DNA of 48,180 nt from JALOTE01 sp031422195 (lineage in GTDB: Bacteria; Pseudomonadota; Alphaproteobacteria; Rhizobiales; Rhizobiaceae): the NCBI GenBank assembly GCA_031422195.1, contig JANOPZ010000144.1:1-48180 (forward strand). Reading direction: 5' to 3'. The notes beneath the pieces are model-generated. The model searched no databases, had not been told where the DNA came from, and saw nothing but the letters and a program-made list of their open reading frames with translations. Shown in pieces: positions 1 through 7,620 of the stretch. The translations under genes and the position numbers were made by a program. Within the stretch, counting starts at the first letter, position 1; the number at the start of each line of letters is the position of its first letter.

Positions 1-172
1 ACGCGATCTGGCCGCTTGTTTCAGTAAAAGGCCATTTTTGCTCGTTTGGCCCCTTGGCAATGGTTTGATGGCGAAAGTCATTGTCATTTGGCATATAAAA
101 CAGTGAACGCTCATCAGAGAGTGCAGGCGCGGAAGCGCCAAGCAGTGTTGCAAGAATGAGCGCAACTTTCAT
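1..172 (-). CDS. Secreted protein, N-terminal fragment cut by window edge
   Basis: An open frame of 57 codons starts with ATG at 172 and runs off the left edge of the window. The protein begins MKVALILATLLGASAPALS, a typical Sec signal peptide with a short positive N-terminus and a hydrophobic core; cleavage is likely near ALS-DE. The mature part seen contains YMPNDNDFRHQ and QKWPFTETSGQIA. The gene starts only 4 bases after the stop of the sarcosine-oxidase-like gene on the same strand, so the two are probably cotranscribed. The WPFT segment loosely recalls the DUF2511/YebY family, but too little is visible to assign it. No strong ribosome binding site is seen, so translational coupling is possible. 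Confidence 0.6.
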   Translation of the reverse strand, partial: MKVALILATLLGASAPALSDERSLFYMPNDNDFRHQTIAKGPNEQKWPFTETSGQIA

Positions 173-176
173 AGTG

Positions 177-1430
177 TTAATGCGCCACAGCCGCCGCCGC
201 CGCCTCATCAATCAACCGCCCTGTTCTAAACCGCTCCAACGTGTAACCGGCATTGAGCGGATGCGGGTTATCATTGGCAATCGTATGGGCAAACACATGG
301 CCTGAACCCGGCGTTGCCTTAAATCCGCCGGTTCCCCAGCCGCAATTGACATACAGCCCCGGCACCGGAGTTTTGGCCAAAATCGGAGAGCGGTCGGGCG
401 TCACATCCACAATGCCGCCCCATGTCCGCAGCATTTTCATCCGCGTAAACATTGGGAACATCTCACAAATCGCATCCAACGTGTGGTTGATAATATGGAG
501 GCCGCCCGTCTGCGAATAGGACGTATATTGGTCGGTGCCCGCGCCGATTACCAATTCGCCTTTATCAGATTGCGAGATATAAGCGTGCACCGTGTTGGAC
601 ATTACCACACATGGGAAACACGGTTTAACCGGCTCAGACACCAGCGCTTGCAACGGGTAACTTTCCAGCGGCATGCGCACGCCTGCCATTTCCATAATGA
701 CGGATGTATGGCCGGCGGCCACTACGCCAACTTTCTTCGCGCCGATGAAGCCGCGGGTGGTTTCAACACCGGTAATATGGCCATTGCCGGAACGGCGAAC
801 GCCGGTTACCGCACAGTTCTGGATGATATGAACGCCGCGGTCTGATGCAGCGCGCGCATAGCCCCACGCCACAGCATCATGGCGGGCGGTGCCGCCGCGC
901 TGTTGAAACGCCGCGCCAACAACAGGGTAACGCGCCGTCGATGAAATATTCAGCGGCGGGCAAATTTCCTTGGCTTCTTCGGGCGTCAACCAGCGGTTAT
1001 CGATGCCATTCAAACGGTTGGCATGGATATGGCGTTTGGAAACCTGAACATCATGCACATTATGCGCGAGCATCATAACGCCGCGCGGGGAGTACATGAC
1101 GTTATAGTTGATGTCTTGGGAAAGGCCTTCCCACAATTTCACCGCATGGTCGTAAAGCCCAGCGGATTCGTCGTAAAGATAATTTGAGCGAATAATTGTG
1201 GTGTTACGGCCCGTATTGCCGCCGCCGATCCAGCCTTTTTCAAGGACTGCTATATTGGTAATACCGTGCTCTTTGGCAAGATAATAAGCAGTCGCCAAAC
1301 CATGCCCGCCGCCGCCAACGATGATCACATCATATTCGGCTTTCGGCTCAGGCGAAGCCCAATGCGCATCCCAACCTTTGTGTTGGCGCATTGTTTCACG
1401 GGCAAGGGCAAACACCGAATATTTCTTCAT
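177..1430 (-). CDS. Sarcosine oxidase beta subunit family FAD-dependent oxidoreductase
   Basis: This 417-residue DAO-family flavoprotein matches the beta subunit of heterotetrameric sarcosine oxidase, which demethylates sarcosine to glycine and passes one-carbon units to tetrahydrofolate. An FAD-binding Rossmann motif (VIIVGGGGHGLATAYYLA) lies near residues 35-52. The segment GGTARHDAVAWG near residues 178-189 matches the family region that carries the covalent FMN histidine. The C-terminus has the expected WGGIVDVTPDRSP and GWGTGGFKATPGSG stretches. Length fits SoxB. The usual partners soxD, soxA and soxG are not next to it: the following gene encodes an unrelated secreted protein. Its substrate could therefore differ from sarcosine. 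The ATG at 1430 lacks a strong Shine-Dalgarno sequence. Confidence 0.85.
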   Translation of the reverse strand: MKKYSVFALARETMRQHKGWDAHWASPEPKAEYDVIIVGGGGHGLATAYYLAKEHGITNIAVLEKGWIGGGNTGRNTTIIRSNYLYDESAGLYDHAVKLWEGLSQDINYNVMYSPRGVMMLAHNVHDVQVSKRHIHANRLNGIDNRWLTPEEAKEICPPLNISSTARYPVVGAAFQQRGGTARHDAVAWGYARAASDRGVHIIQNCAVTGVRRSGNGHITGVETTRGFIGAKKVGVVAAGHTSVIMEMAGVRMPLESYPLQALVSEPVKPCFPCVVMSNTVHAYISQSDKGELVIGAGTDQYTSYSQTGGLHIINHTLDAICEMFPMFTRMKMLRTWGGIVDVTPDRSPILAKTPVPGLYVNCGWGTGGFKATPGSGHVFAHTIANDNPHPLNAGYTLERFRTGRLIDEAAAAAVAH

Positions 1431-1805
1431 CGCCGCATCTTTCGTTTCGCAGACAATTGCGCATTTGTTTGTAAGCTGTTGCTATCAAAAACGCAGCAAT
1501 ACAAGTGCTTGCCGCGCGACATGAATTCGTTCTGTTTTCGCCAATATAGCGCAAATCAACCAATTCAGTTTTGATTTCGAAGGGTCCGACATTCAATTAC
1601 GGACTTTCGCCGTGAGGCGCTAGCGGGATCGATTCAAAATTGATGGAATTTAGCGCAACAAGCTGCTTCTGCGCTGGACAAAAGGCATGGCCTTTGCTAA
1701 TCGCACGGCAAGCTTTCGGTGAAAACACCGCTGGGCACTATATGATTGGCCCAAAATCACAAAACACTCGGCTTGAAAAACCGATTTGAAAGGCAGTAAA
1801 GACCC
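1431..1805. other. Divergent intergenic region between soxB-like gene and rpsU
   Basis: These 375 bases separate two divergent genes and must hold promoters for both. No convincing gene is seen. Three small hairpins occur: GTCCG/CGGAC at 1584-1604, CGCC-GTGA-GGCG at 1608-1619 and CGGTG-AAAA-CACCG at 1717-1730. A possible -10 element, TATATGAT, lies near 1740-1747, about 60 bases before the rpsU start. The hairpins could belong to a structured leader, but this is not demonstrated. Confidence 0.4.
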
Positions 1806-2048
1806 GTGCAAGTTCTCGTTCGCGACAATAATGTTGACCAGGCGCTGCGCGCCCTCAAGAAAAAACTGCAGCGCGAAGGTATTTTCCGCGAAATGAAAAT
1901 GCGCGACCATTTTGAAAAGCCTTCAGTGAAGCGCGCACGCGAAAAAGCGGAAGCTGTGCGTCGTGGCCGTAAATTGGCCCGTAAACGCGCACAGCGTGAA
2001 GGTCTGCTTGGCGGCCGTGCTGCAATGGCAACACCGGCACCACGGTAA
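1806..2048 (+). CDS. rpsU: 30S ribosomal protein S21
   Basis: This 80-residue basic protein is ribosomal protein S21 of the small subunit, which helps base-pairing of mRNA with the 16S 3' end. The N-terminus reads MQVLVRDNNVDQALRALKKK, diagnostic of the alphaproteobacterial form, followed by EGIFREMKMRDHFEKPS and an Arg/Lys-rich helix. The start codon is GTG at 1806; GAAAGG at 1788-1793 can serve as ribosome binding site with a rather long 12-base spacing. The C-terminal tail (LLGGRAAMATPAPR) is longer than in enterobacteria, as usual in this class. It is monocistronic: a divergent gene lies upstream and a clear terminator follows. Confidence 0.97.
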   Translation: MQVLVRDNNVDQALRALKKKLQREGIFREMKMRDHFEKPSVKRAREKAEAVRRGRKLARKRAQREGLLGGRAAMATPAPR

Positions 2049-2079
2049 AGATTAGGGCATTTTGCCTTTTATTTCAAAG

Positions 2080-2109
2080 AGCGGTGGCCATGTTGCCGCC
2101 GCTTTTTTG
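2080..2109 (+). terminator. Rho-independent terminator of rpsU
   Basis: A 9-base-pair stem (AGCGGTGGC with GCCGCCGCT, one G-T wobble) encloses a 6-base loop and is followed by a run of T, 31 bases after the rpsU stop. Confidence 0.9.
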
Positions 2110-2163
2110 TTTAAGTGAATTCATGATACGATAGAGCGAAGTCTTGGCTCAGGGGATGGTTGG

Positions 2164-3012
2164 ATGAAAGTGGCAAACAACGGGGCGATGCCAAAAATGC
2201 GTGCTTCACTTGCAGTCACACTTGCGGCGTTTACTGTCCTGTTGAGCGGCTGTACCGGGACGGGCAATATCTCTGAAGCCATCTCCATTGATCGTGCTCA
2301 AGGCTCATCGGAAAATATTTCTTCTTTGAGCGACGTTATTGCGCGTGAGCCCAACAACCCAGATACGTATAATGTGCGCGGTGCCGCCTATGGCAAGGGT
2401 GGGTCTTACGAAAACGCACTCAATGATTTTAATACAGCACTACAACTCAATCCCAATTTCTATCAGGCCTACGCCAATCGCGGTTTGATCCTGCGTTACC
2501 TTGGCGACCGCCCTGCTGCCCTGGCCGATTACAACCGATCACTTAAACTGAACCCGAATTATGACATCGCTTATATTGGACGTGGCAACTTGTACCGCGT
2601 AAATGGCCAAACCGCTGAAGCCGAGCGGGATTTTGACAAAGCGATTTCACTGTCAACAACGGACCCCCGGGCATTTCACAACCGTGCCCTTATTCGCCAA
2701 TTGGCCGGCAAACACGATTTGGCAATTGAAGATTTTACAACCGCAATTACGTTACAACCCAATTCTCCTGAGCCTTATAATGGCCGCGGGCTGTCATATC
2801 TTGCCAAAAACACGGATGATATTGCGCTCGAAGATTTTAATACAGCATTGCGGCTGGACCCAAAATCAGCTGAAGGCTGGGCCAATCAAGCTCTTGTCTA
2901 TGAGCGCAAAGGCGACTTGAAGCGCGCGCGCGCTTCTTATTCCCGTGCCGCGGCATTGAATGGCAGTTATCGGCCGGCAATTGCCGGGTTGGCCCGCACC
3001 CAAAGCGGTTGA
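2164..3012 (+). CDS. TPR-repeat lipoprotein (NlpI-like)
   Basis: This 282-residue protein has a lipoprotein signal: a hydrophobic segment ending in LLSGC places the lipidated cysteine at residue 30, so it should be anchored in a membrane facing the periplasm. The rest is made of tandem tetratricopeptide repeats from about residue 55 to 275, with recurrent patterns such as A-x-x-D-F-x-x-A-x-x-L-x-P-x-x-x-x-A-Y. The layout resembles NlpI, an adaptor for cell-wall hydrolases and proteases; that role is inferred by analogy only. AGGGGA lies about 8 bases before the ATG. Internal Met codons at residues 9 and 12 could also start it. A strong terminator follows. Confidence 0.85.
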   Translation: MKVANNGAMPKMRASLAVTLAAFTVLLSGCTGTGNISEAISIDRAQGSSENISSLSDVIAREPNNPDTYNVRGAAYGKGGSYENALNDFNTALQLNPNFYQAYANRGLILRYLGDRPAALADYNRSLKLNPNYDIAYIGRGNLYRVNGQTAEAERDFDKAISLSTTDPRAFHNRALIRQLAGKHDLAIEDFTTAITLQPNSPEPYNGRGLSYLAKNTDDIALEDFNTALRLDPKSAEGWANQALVYERKGDLKRARASYSRAAALNGSYRPAIAGLARTQSG

Positions 3013-3034
3013 ACTCATAATTTTTCCAAACCAA

Positions 3035-3069
3035 AAAGCCCGCTCAAACATCAAGTTTTAGCGGGCTTT
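3035..3069. terminator. Bidirectional terminator between TPR gene and pntB
   Basis: A 10-base-pair perfect stem (AAAGCCCGCT with AGCGGGCTTT) with a 15-base loop lies between the convergent stop codons. A-rich and T-rich flanks suit termination in both directions. Confidence 0.9.
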
Positions 3070-3089
3070 CATCGTAATATATTGCAAAT

Positions 3090-4490
3090 TTAATGATTGA
3101 GCGCTTTTACAATTTGTTCTGTCATTTTTTTGGCGTCGCCCAGCAGCATCATTGTGCCGTCTTTGTAAAACAAGGTATTATCGATACCGGCATAACCCGA
3201 TGCCAGTGACCGTTTCACAAACAAACACGTTTTGGCTTTATCGACATCTAAAATCGGCATGCCGTAAATTGGCGACGTTTTATCGTCACGCGCTGATGGG
3301 TTGGTCACGTCATTGGCACCGATAACATAGGCGACATCTGCCTGCGCAAATTCAGAATTAATGTCTTCAAGTTCAAACACATCATCATAAGGCACATTGG
3401 CTTCAGCGAGCAGCACGTTCATATGACCGGGCATACGGCCCGCCACAGGGTGGATAGCGTATTTCACTTCAACGCCAGCCTTTTTCAACACATCAGTCAT
3501 TTCACGCAATGCATGCTGCGCCTGACTCACGGCCATGCCATACCCCGGCACAATGATCACTTTAGAGGCATTGGCCATCAGGAACGCTGCATCATCAGCA
3601 GAACCAAGTTTAACTGGTTTTGGTGCAGAATCACCCGACGCTGCCGCTGCAGCTTCACCGCCAAAGCCGCCTAAAATCACCGAGATAAACGAGCGATTCA
3701 TGCCTTTGCACATAATATAGGACAGGATTGCGCCTGATGAACCAACCAAAGCGCCGGTGATAATCAACGCTAAATTACCGAGCGTAAAGCCGATACCGGC
3801 GGCTGCCCAGCCCGAATATGAATTGAGCATTGATACAACCACTGGCATATCCGCGCCGCCAATCGGCACGATCAGCAATACGCCCAGCGCAAATGAGATC
3901 AGTACGATAACCCAAAACGCAGTCAGGCTTTCAGTTGTCATAAAGATGCCGATAAACACAACAAGCGCAGCGGCCAGAGCAATATTGATCAAATGGCGCG
4001 ATGGCAGCATGATGGGCGAGCCCGACATGCGCCCGTCAAGTTTCAAAAACGCTATAATGGAGCCGGTAAAAGTGATCGCTCCGATAGCAACACCTAACGC
4101 CATTTCAACCAACGCTTGAGCAGGAATGCCTTCGGGCTCTAAAATACCAAAGGCAGCAGGAGAATACAGCGCTGCTGCCGCCACCATAACGGCTGCCAAG
4201 CCAACCAACGAGTGAAACGCGGCCACAAGCTGCGGCATTGATGTCATAGGAATGGTGCGGGCGATATAGGCACCTCCGCCACCACCGATTGCCAATCCCA
4301 GCAAGATTAACAACCAACCGCCAAATGATGGCGCGGCTAAAAATAAAGTGGTGATAATGGCAATGCCCATGCCGACCATGCCATACATGTTGCCCTGCCG
4401 GCTCGATGACGGATGCGATAGACCGCGCAGAGCCATAATAAAAAGCACACCAGACACGAGATAAAGAAATGCGGCGATATTGACGCTCAT
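3090..4490 (-). CDS. pntB: NAD(P) transhydrogenase subunit beta
   Basis: The 466-residue protein is the beta subunit of the proton-translocating transhydrogenase, which uses the proton gradient to drive hydride transfer from NADH to NADP+. The N-terminal part (about 1-270) consists of many membrane helices (domain II). The C-terminal soluble domain III binds NADP(H) through the motif VPGYGMAVSQAQH, with IGANDVTNPSA and GYAGIDNTLFY further on. Length is normal. It is the last of three genes, pntAA, pntAB and pntB, on the minus strand, starting 10 bases after pntAB. A terminator follows. Confidence 0.97.
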   Translation of the reverse strand: MSVNIAAFLYLVSGVLFIMALRGLSHPSSSRQGNMYGMVGMGIAIITTLFLAAPSFGGWLLILLGLAIGGGGGAYIARTIPMTSMPQLVAAFHSLVGLAAVMVAAAALYSPAAFGILEPEGIPAQALVEMALGVAIGAITFTGSIIAFLKLDGRMSGSPIMLPSRHLINIALAAALVVFIGIFMTTESLTAFWVIVLISFALGVLLIVPIGGADMPVVVSMLNSYSGWAAAGIGFTLGNLALIITGALVGSSGAILSYIMCKGMNRSFISVILGGFGGEAAAAASGDSAPKPVKLGSADDAAFLMANASKVIIVPGYGMAVSQAQHALREMTDVLKKAGVEVKYAIHPVAGRMPGHMNVLLAEANVPYDDVFELEDINSEFAQADVAYVIGANDVTNPSARDDKTSPIYGMPILDVDKAKTCLFVKRSLASGYAGIDNTLFYKDGTMMLLGDAKKMTEQIVKALNH

Positions 4491-4500
4491 AAAACCGGCC

Positions 4501-4878
4501 TCACTTCTCTTTTTTCTTATACATGGCGAGCATGCGATGGGTTACCAAAAACCCGCCAAAAATATTTACTGACGCTAAAATCAAAGCAATGAAACCAAAA
4601 GCCGAAGACGCAAAGCCTGCAGCATCAGCGCCAACGGCAAGCAGTGCACCAACCACGATCACCGAGGAAATAGCATTCGTTACCGCCATCAAAGGCGTGT
4701 GCAAGGCGGGTGTCACCTGCCAGACAACATAATAACCAACGAAAATTGCCAATACAAAGATCGAAATTAGAAATACAAAAGGGTTGATGCCGGTTGCCGC
4801 TGAATGCGTCACCATCATATCAAGCGCAGCGATATCGAGTTCAACCGGCGCAGGGATCAGATTTGCCACTTGGCTCAT
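4501..4878 (-). CDS. pntAB: NAD(P) transhydrogenase subunit alpha, membrane part
   Basis: This 125-residue protein is the membrane portion of the transhydrogenase alpha subunit, separate from the soluble NAD-binding part, as is usual in alphaproteobacteria. Three to four hydrophobic helices are visible (FVFLISIFVLAIFVGYYVVW, then two segments through FASSAFGFIALILASVNIFG). HTPLMAVTNAISS is the conserved family signature, and the end reads THRMLAMYKKKEK. Its ATG overlaps the stop of pntAA by 4 bases, implying coupled translation. The membrane helices join PntB to form the proton channel. Confidence 0.96.
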   Translation of the reverse strand: MSQVANLIPAPVELDIAALDMMVTHSAATGINPFVFLISIFVLAIFVGYYVVWQVTPALHTPLMAVTNAISSVIVVGALLAVGADAAGFASSAFGFIALILASVNIFGGFLVTHRMLAMYKKKEK

Positions 4879-6179
4879 GATTTTGCTCCTTTAGGCGCGG
4901 CCTTTTTGACGGCAGGTTTTACGACAGCCGGTTTTACATCAGCCGGTTTTTTAATTTGAGCCGGCTTGTCCCCCGCAGATTTAGCAGGCACTTTTGCGGA
5001 AACAGTTTTTTTAACCGGCGCAACTTTTGCGGGTTCGGCCATTGGTGCAATTGCCACTGCAAAATTCGGATGCACAATTCTACCGCCATGGGTAAGCAAC
5101 GTCGCTGTCACCAACTCATCATCCATTGGAATGGCAAACATGTTTTCTTTGGAAATCATAGTTTCCAAATAGGTGAAAAGGTTTTTGGCAAAAAGCAGAG
5201 ACGCACTGGCAGCAATACGGCCAGGCACGTTTTCGTAGCCAACAATTTTCACGCCGCCAACTTCAACAATCTGGCCAAGTTTTGCGCCTTCAACGTTTCC
5301 GCCACGTTCAACTGCCAAATCAACAAGCACTGAACCGGGTTTCATTGCGGCAACCATATCCTTGGTCACAAGGCGCGGGGCTGGACGGCCGGGAATGAGT
5401 GCGGTTGTAATTACAATATCTTGCTTGGCAATGTGAGCTGCCGTTAATTCAGCTTGTTTGGCTTGATATTCTTTGGACATTTCCTTGGCGTAGCCGCCAG
5501 CAGTTTGTGCTTGCTTAAACTCATCGTCTTCAACGGCCAAAAATTTCGCGCCAAGTGACTCAACTTGCTCTTTGGTGGCAGGGCGAACATCGGTTGCAGT
5601 TACTATCGCGCCCAATCGACGCGCCGTAGCAATGGCTTGGAGGCCCGCAACACCGACGCCCATGATAAAGACTTTTGCAGCAGGCACTGTGCCAGCGGCG
5701 GTCATCATCATTGGAAGAGCGCGACCAAATTGTTCAGCGCCATCGATCACCGCGCGATACCCTGCCAAATTGGCTTGGCTCGACAGAATATCCATAGACT
5801 GCGCGCGCGTAATACGCGGCATGAATTCCATCGCAAACGCTGAAACACCAGCCTTTGCCATGGTGGCCACATCGCCTTCACTGCCATACGGATCCATCGA
5901 TGCAAACACAGCCGTGCCGGGTTTCATCGTTTTGGTTTCAGCAGCATTCGGGCGGCGCACACGTAAAACGATGTCAGCTTTTCCAGCATCAGCTGCAATA
6001 CCAATCTTTGCGCCCATGTCAGCAAAGGCCGCATCAGAAATGCCCGAATCAACGCCTGCACCCTTTTCAACGATTATGGAAAAGCCCCGCGCTGCCAGCT
6101 TTTTCACCGTCTCAGGTGACCCCGCCACGCGCTTTTCAGCAGCATGGCTCTCTTTTGCAATAAATATGGTTTGCGCCAC
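4875..6179 (-). CDS. pntAA: NAD(P) transhydrogenase subunit alpha, NAD-binding part
   Basis: This soluble domain I subunit binds NAD(H) and works with PntAB and PntB. The alanine dehydrogenase/PNT N-terminal domain starts IFIAKESHAAEKRVAGSPE; the NAD-binding Rossmann segment includes VFIMGVGVAGLQAIATARRLG near residues 165-185. I chose the GTG at 6179 (434 residues) over the upstream ATG at 6212, because GGGGGAAG sits 4-5 bases before the GTG and the family normally starts just before this segment. The last about 60 residues form a Lys/Ala/Pro/Val-rich tail with repeated KPA and KKPA units, absent from compact homologues. Confidence 0.94.
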   Translation of the reverse strand: MAQTIFIAKESHAAEKRVAGSPETVKKLAARGFSIIVEKGAGVDSGISDAAFADMGAKIGIAADAGKADIVLRVRRPNAAETKTMKPGTAVFASMDPYGSEGDVATMAKAGVSAFAMEFMPRITRAQSMDILSSQANLAGYRAVIDGAEQFGRALPMMMTAAGTVPAAKVFIMGVGVAGLQAIATARRLGAIVTATDVRPATKEQVESLGAKFLAVEDDEFKQAQTAGGYAKEMSKEYQAKQAELTAAHIAKQDIVITTALIPGRPAPRLVTKDMVAAMKPGSVLVDLAVERGGNVEGAKLGQIVEVGGVKIVGYENVPGRIAASASLLFAKNLFTYLETMISKENMFAIPMDDELVTATLLTHGGRIVHPNFAVAIAPMAEPAKVAPVKKTVSAKVPAKSAGDKPAQIKKPADVKPAVVKPAVKKAAPKGAKS

Positions 6180-6261
6180 GAAACTTCCCCCAAAAGGCAC
6201 TATAGTCAGCAAGCTAGTTCAAAAAAAACCAAGGGCAATGCCCAATTGGCCTGATTTGAAT

Positions 6262-6483
6262 TTATAGAATAATCGCGCCTGCCCCAAAAAGAATTATGAA
6301 AAGAATGGTACCAGAAAACCAGCCGCCCGCAAAAAAACCAAAAGCCATCGCCGCCAACAAAGCAACACAGAAAATGGTCGTGTATTTAGCTCCGGACAAA
6401 AACCAAGTGTAAGTTTGGTCAGCTTGTTTGTAGTCCATCGGAGCGCCGGTTTCCAATGGGCTGGATTTCCCTTTATCTGCCAT
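6262..6483 (-). CDS. aa3-type cytochrome c oxidase subunit IV
   Basis: This small protein (73 residues) matches the bacterial aa3-type cytochrome c oxidase subunit IV family: a short polar N-terminus with MDYKQADQTYTWFLSGAKYT, then two close hydrophobic segments to the C-terminus. It would sit in the inner membrane with the terminal oxidase. The ATG at 6483 is preferred over the one at 6525, because AAGGG lies 9 bases upstream and homologues begin with MAD. It lies 82 bases upstream of pntAA on the same strand, a common arrangement in this order, and may share its transcript. The main oxidase genes are not in the window. Confidence 0.88.
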   Translation of the reverse strand: MADKGKSSPLETGAPMDYKQADQTYTWFLSGAKYTTIFCVALLAAMAFGFFAGGWFSGTILFIILFGAGAIIL

Positions 6484-6596
6484 ATTTTTGAACCCTTTTG
6501 CCAGTCTAGAGGCTGGCATAGACAATCACGCTGAAAGGGGCAATGGTGCGTGTATTCTGCACGCAGTATTATCGACAAACAAAAACCGCTGGAAGG

Positions 6597-7367
6597 CTAA
6601 GACGCTGTCATAAACTGCAATTGGCGTCCTGCCGTATCGGTTGCCAATCGCGCTGTTGGTTTCACATTGAGAACCCGCGGCTGCCCGTGTCGCGGGACGT
6701 CAAACAAGAGTTCACGTTCTTTTCTCAATGATCTGAAAATAGGATAACGCATACAAATAGGGTCTTCCATACTCTTTGGTGAGCTGAACAATGCATAGCG
6801 CGCATGAACCGCACCAAAACTTAAGAAAGGGGTCATTTGCGTGGACCGAAAGACCTTTCTATAAAACGCCGTATGGGTTTCTTTGATCATCGACAAACAA
6901 TAATCAGCTTCAAAGTGCTTTGCAGCGACAAAACCGAGCCTGAGCGTGATCAAAGGCAGCCCCGGCACATCTTGATCAGCGCCGGGTTCAATTGCAAATC
7001 GAGTCGGGTCCATGAACGATAACCCTTGATCAATCAGCGGATTCAAAACATCGGGGTAATAATCCCTCGAATTGCAGACTGGATTGTCACTGGTGACAAT
7101 ATGCAATCGCAGAGTTGAAAGCAGCTGTTCTCGCCAATAAACACCAAAGGTGAAAAAGCGCGGGTCCAAATCTTGCGGGTCAGTCATCGGCTGATCAGTC
7201 CGAACATAGACATTATGCGAACGATAAGCCCTTTCGCGTAACCGAATAACAGCTTCAAGTTCTTCGCCGGTAGCAACACGGCGATACTCAATATCGTCTA
7301 GTGTACGCAACAGGCGTTCAATCAAACCACTATGGGCCGTTTTCTCAAGTATATTATAACTATTCAA
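6597..7367 (-). CDS. FeeM-like N-acyltransferase (GNAT fold)
   Basis: This 256-residue protein resembles the FeeM/autoinducer-synthase-like branch of GNAT acyltransferases, which join acyl chains from acyl carrier protein to an amino acid amine. Visible family traits are EYRRVATGEELEAVIRLRERAY near residues 27-48, the D-x-x-D-P-R-F-F-T-F-G-V-Y region, LSTLRLHIV, and FMDPTRFAIEP followed by a core with PLITLRLGFVAAKHF. No signal peptide or membrane segment is seen. The start is TTG at 7367, with GAGAAAG upstream, so the exact N-terminus is less sure. No acyl carrier protein or partner gene is adjacent, so substrate and product are unknown. Confidence 0.7.
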   Translation of the reverse strand: MNSYNILEKTAHSGLIERLLRTLDDIEYRRVATGEELEAVIRLRERAYRSHNVYVRTDQPMTDPQDLDPRFFTFGVYWREQLLSTLRLHIVTSDNPVCNSRDYYPDVLNPLIDQGLSFMDPTRFAIEPGADQDVPGLPLITLRLGFVAAKHFEADYCLSMIKETHTAFYRKVFRSTQMTPFLSFGAVHARYALFSSPKSMEDPICMRYPIFRSLRKERELLFDVPRHGQPRVLNVKPTARLATDTAGRQLQFMTAS

Positions 7368-7620
7368 TTTGGCTTTCTCACCGCTGAGTTTCCCCCTAAC
7401 AGGCTTTGCTAATTGGGAAACGAGAAAAGTATCGGCGCAGCCAATAACTATTTGTTAAGGTTAAATTCAACAAATTTGATGATCTTGGAACTCGATATAA
7501 ACTTGAGCAGCATAGACTTGCAAAGGTCAAAAACTCAAAATTCCATTAAAAATTGATCTATATTTTTCCTAATAACAGATTGTAACAGGAAAATGAAGAG
7601 TTACTTACTTGTATAAATCT

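Noticed and set aside
5572..6267. Plus-strand open frame of 231 codons opposite pntAA
   Set aside because: It is the mirror of a well-supported gene; its Ala/Pro/Thr/Ser-rich content arises from the codon pattern of pntAA.
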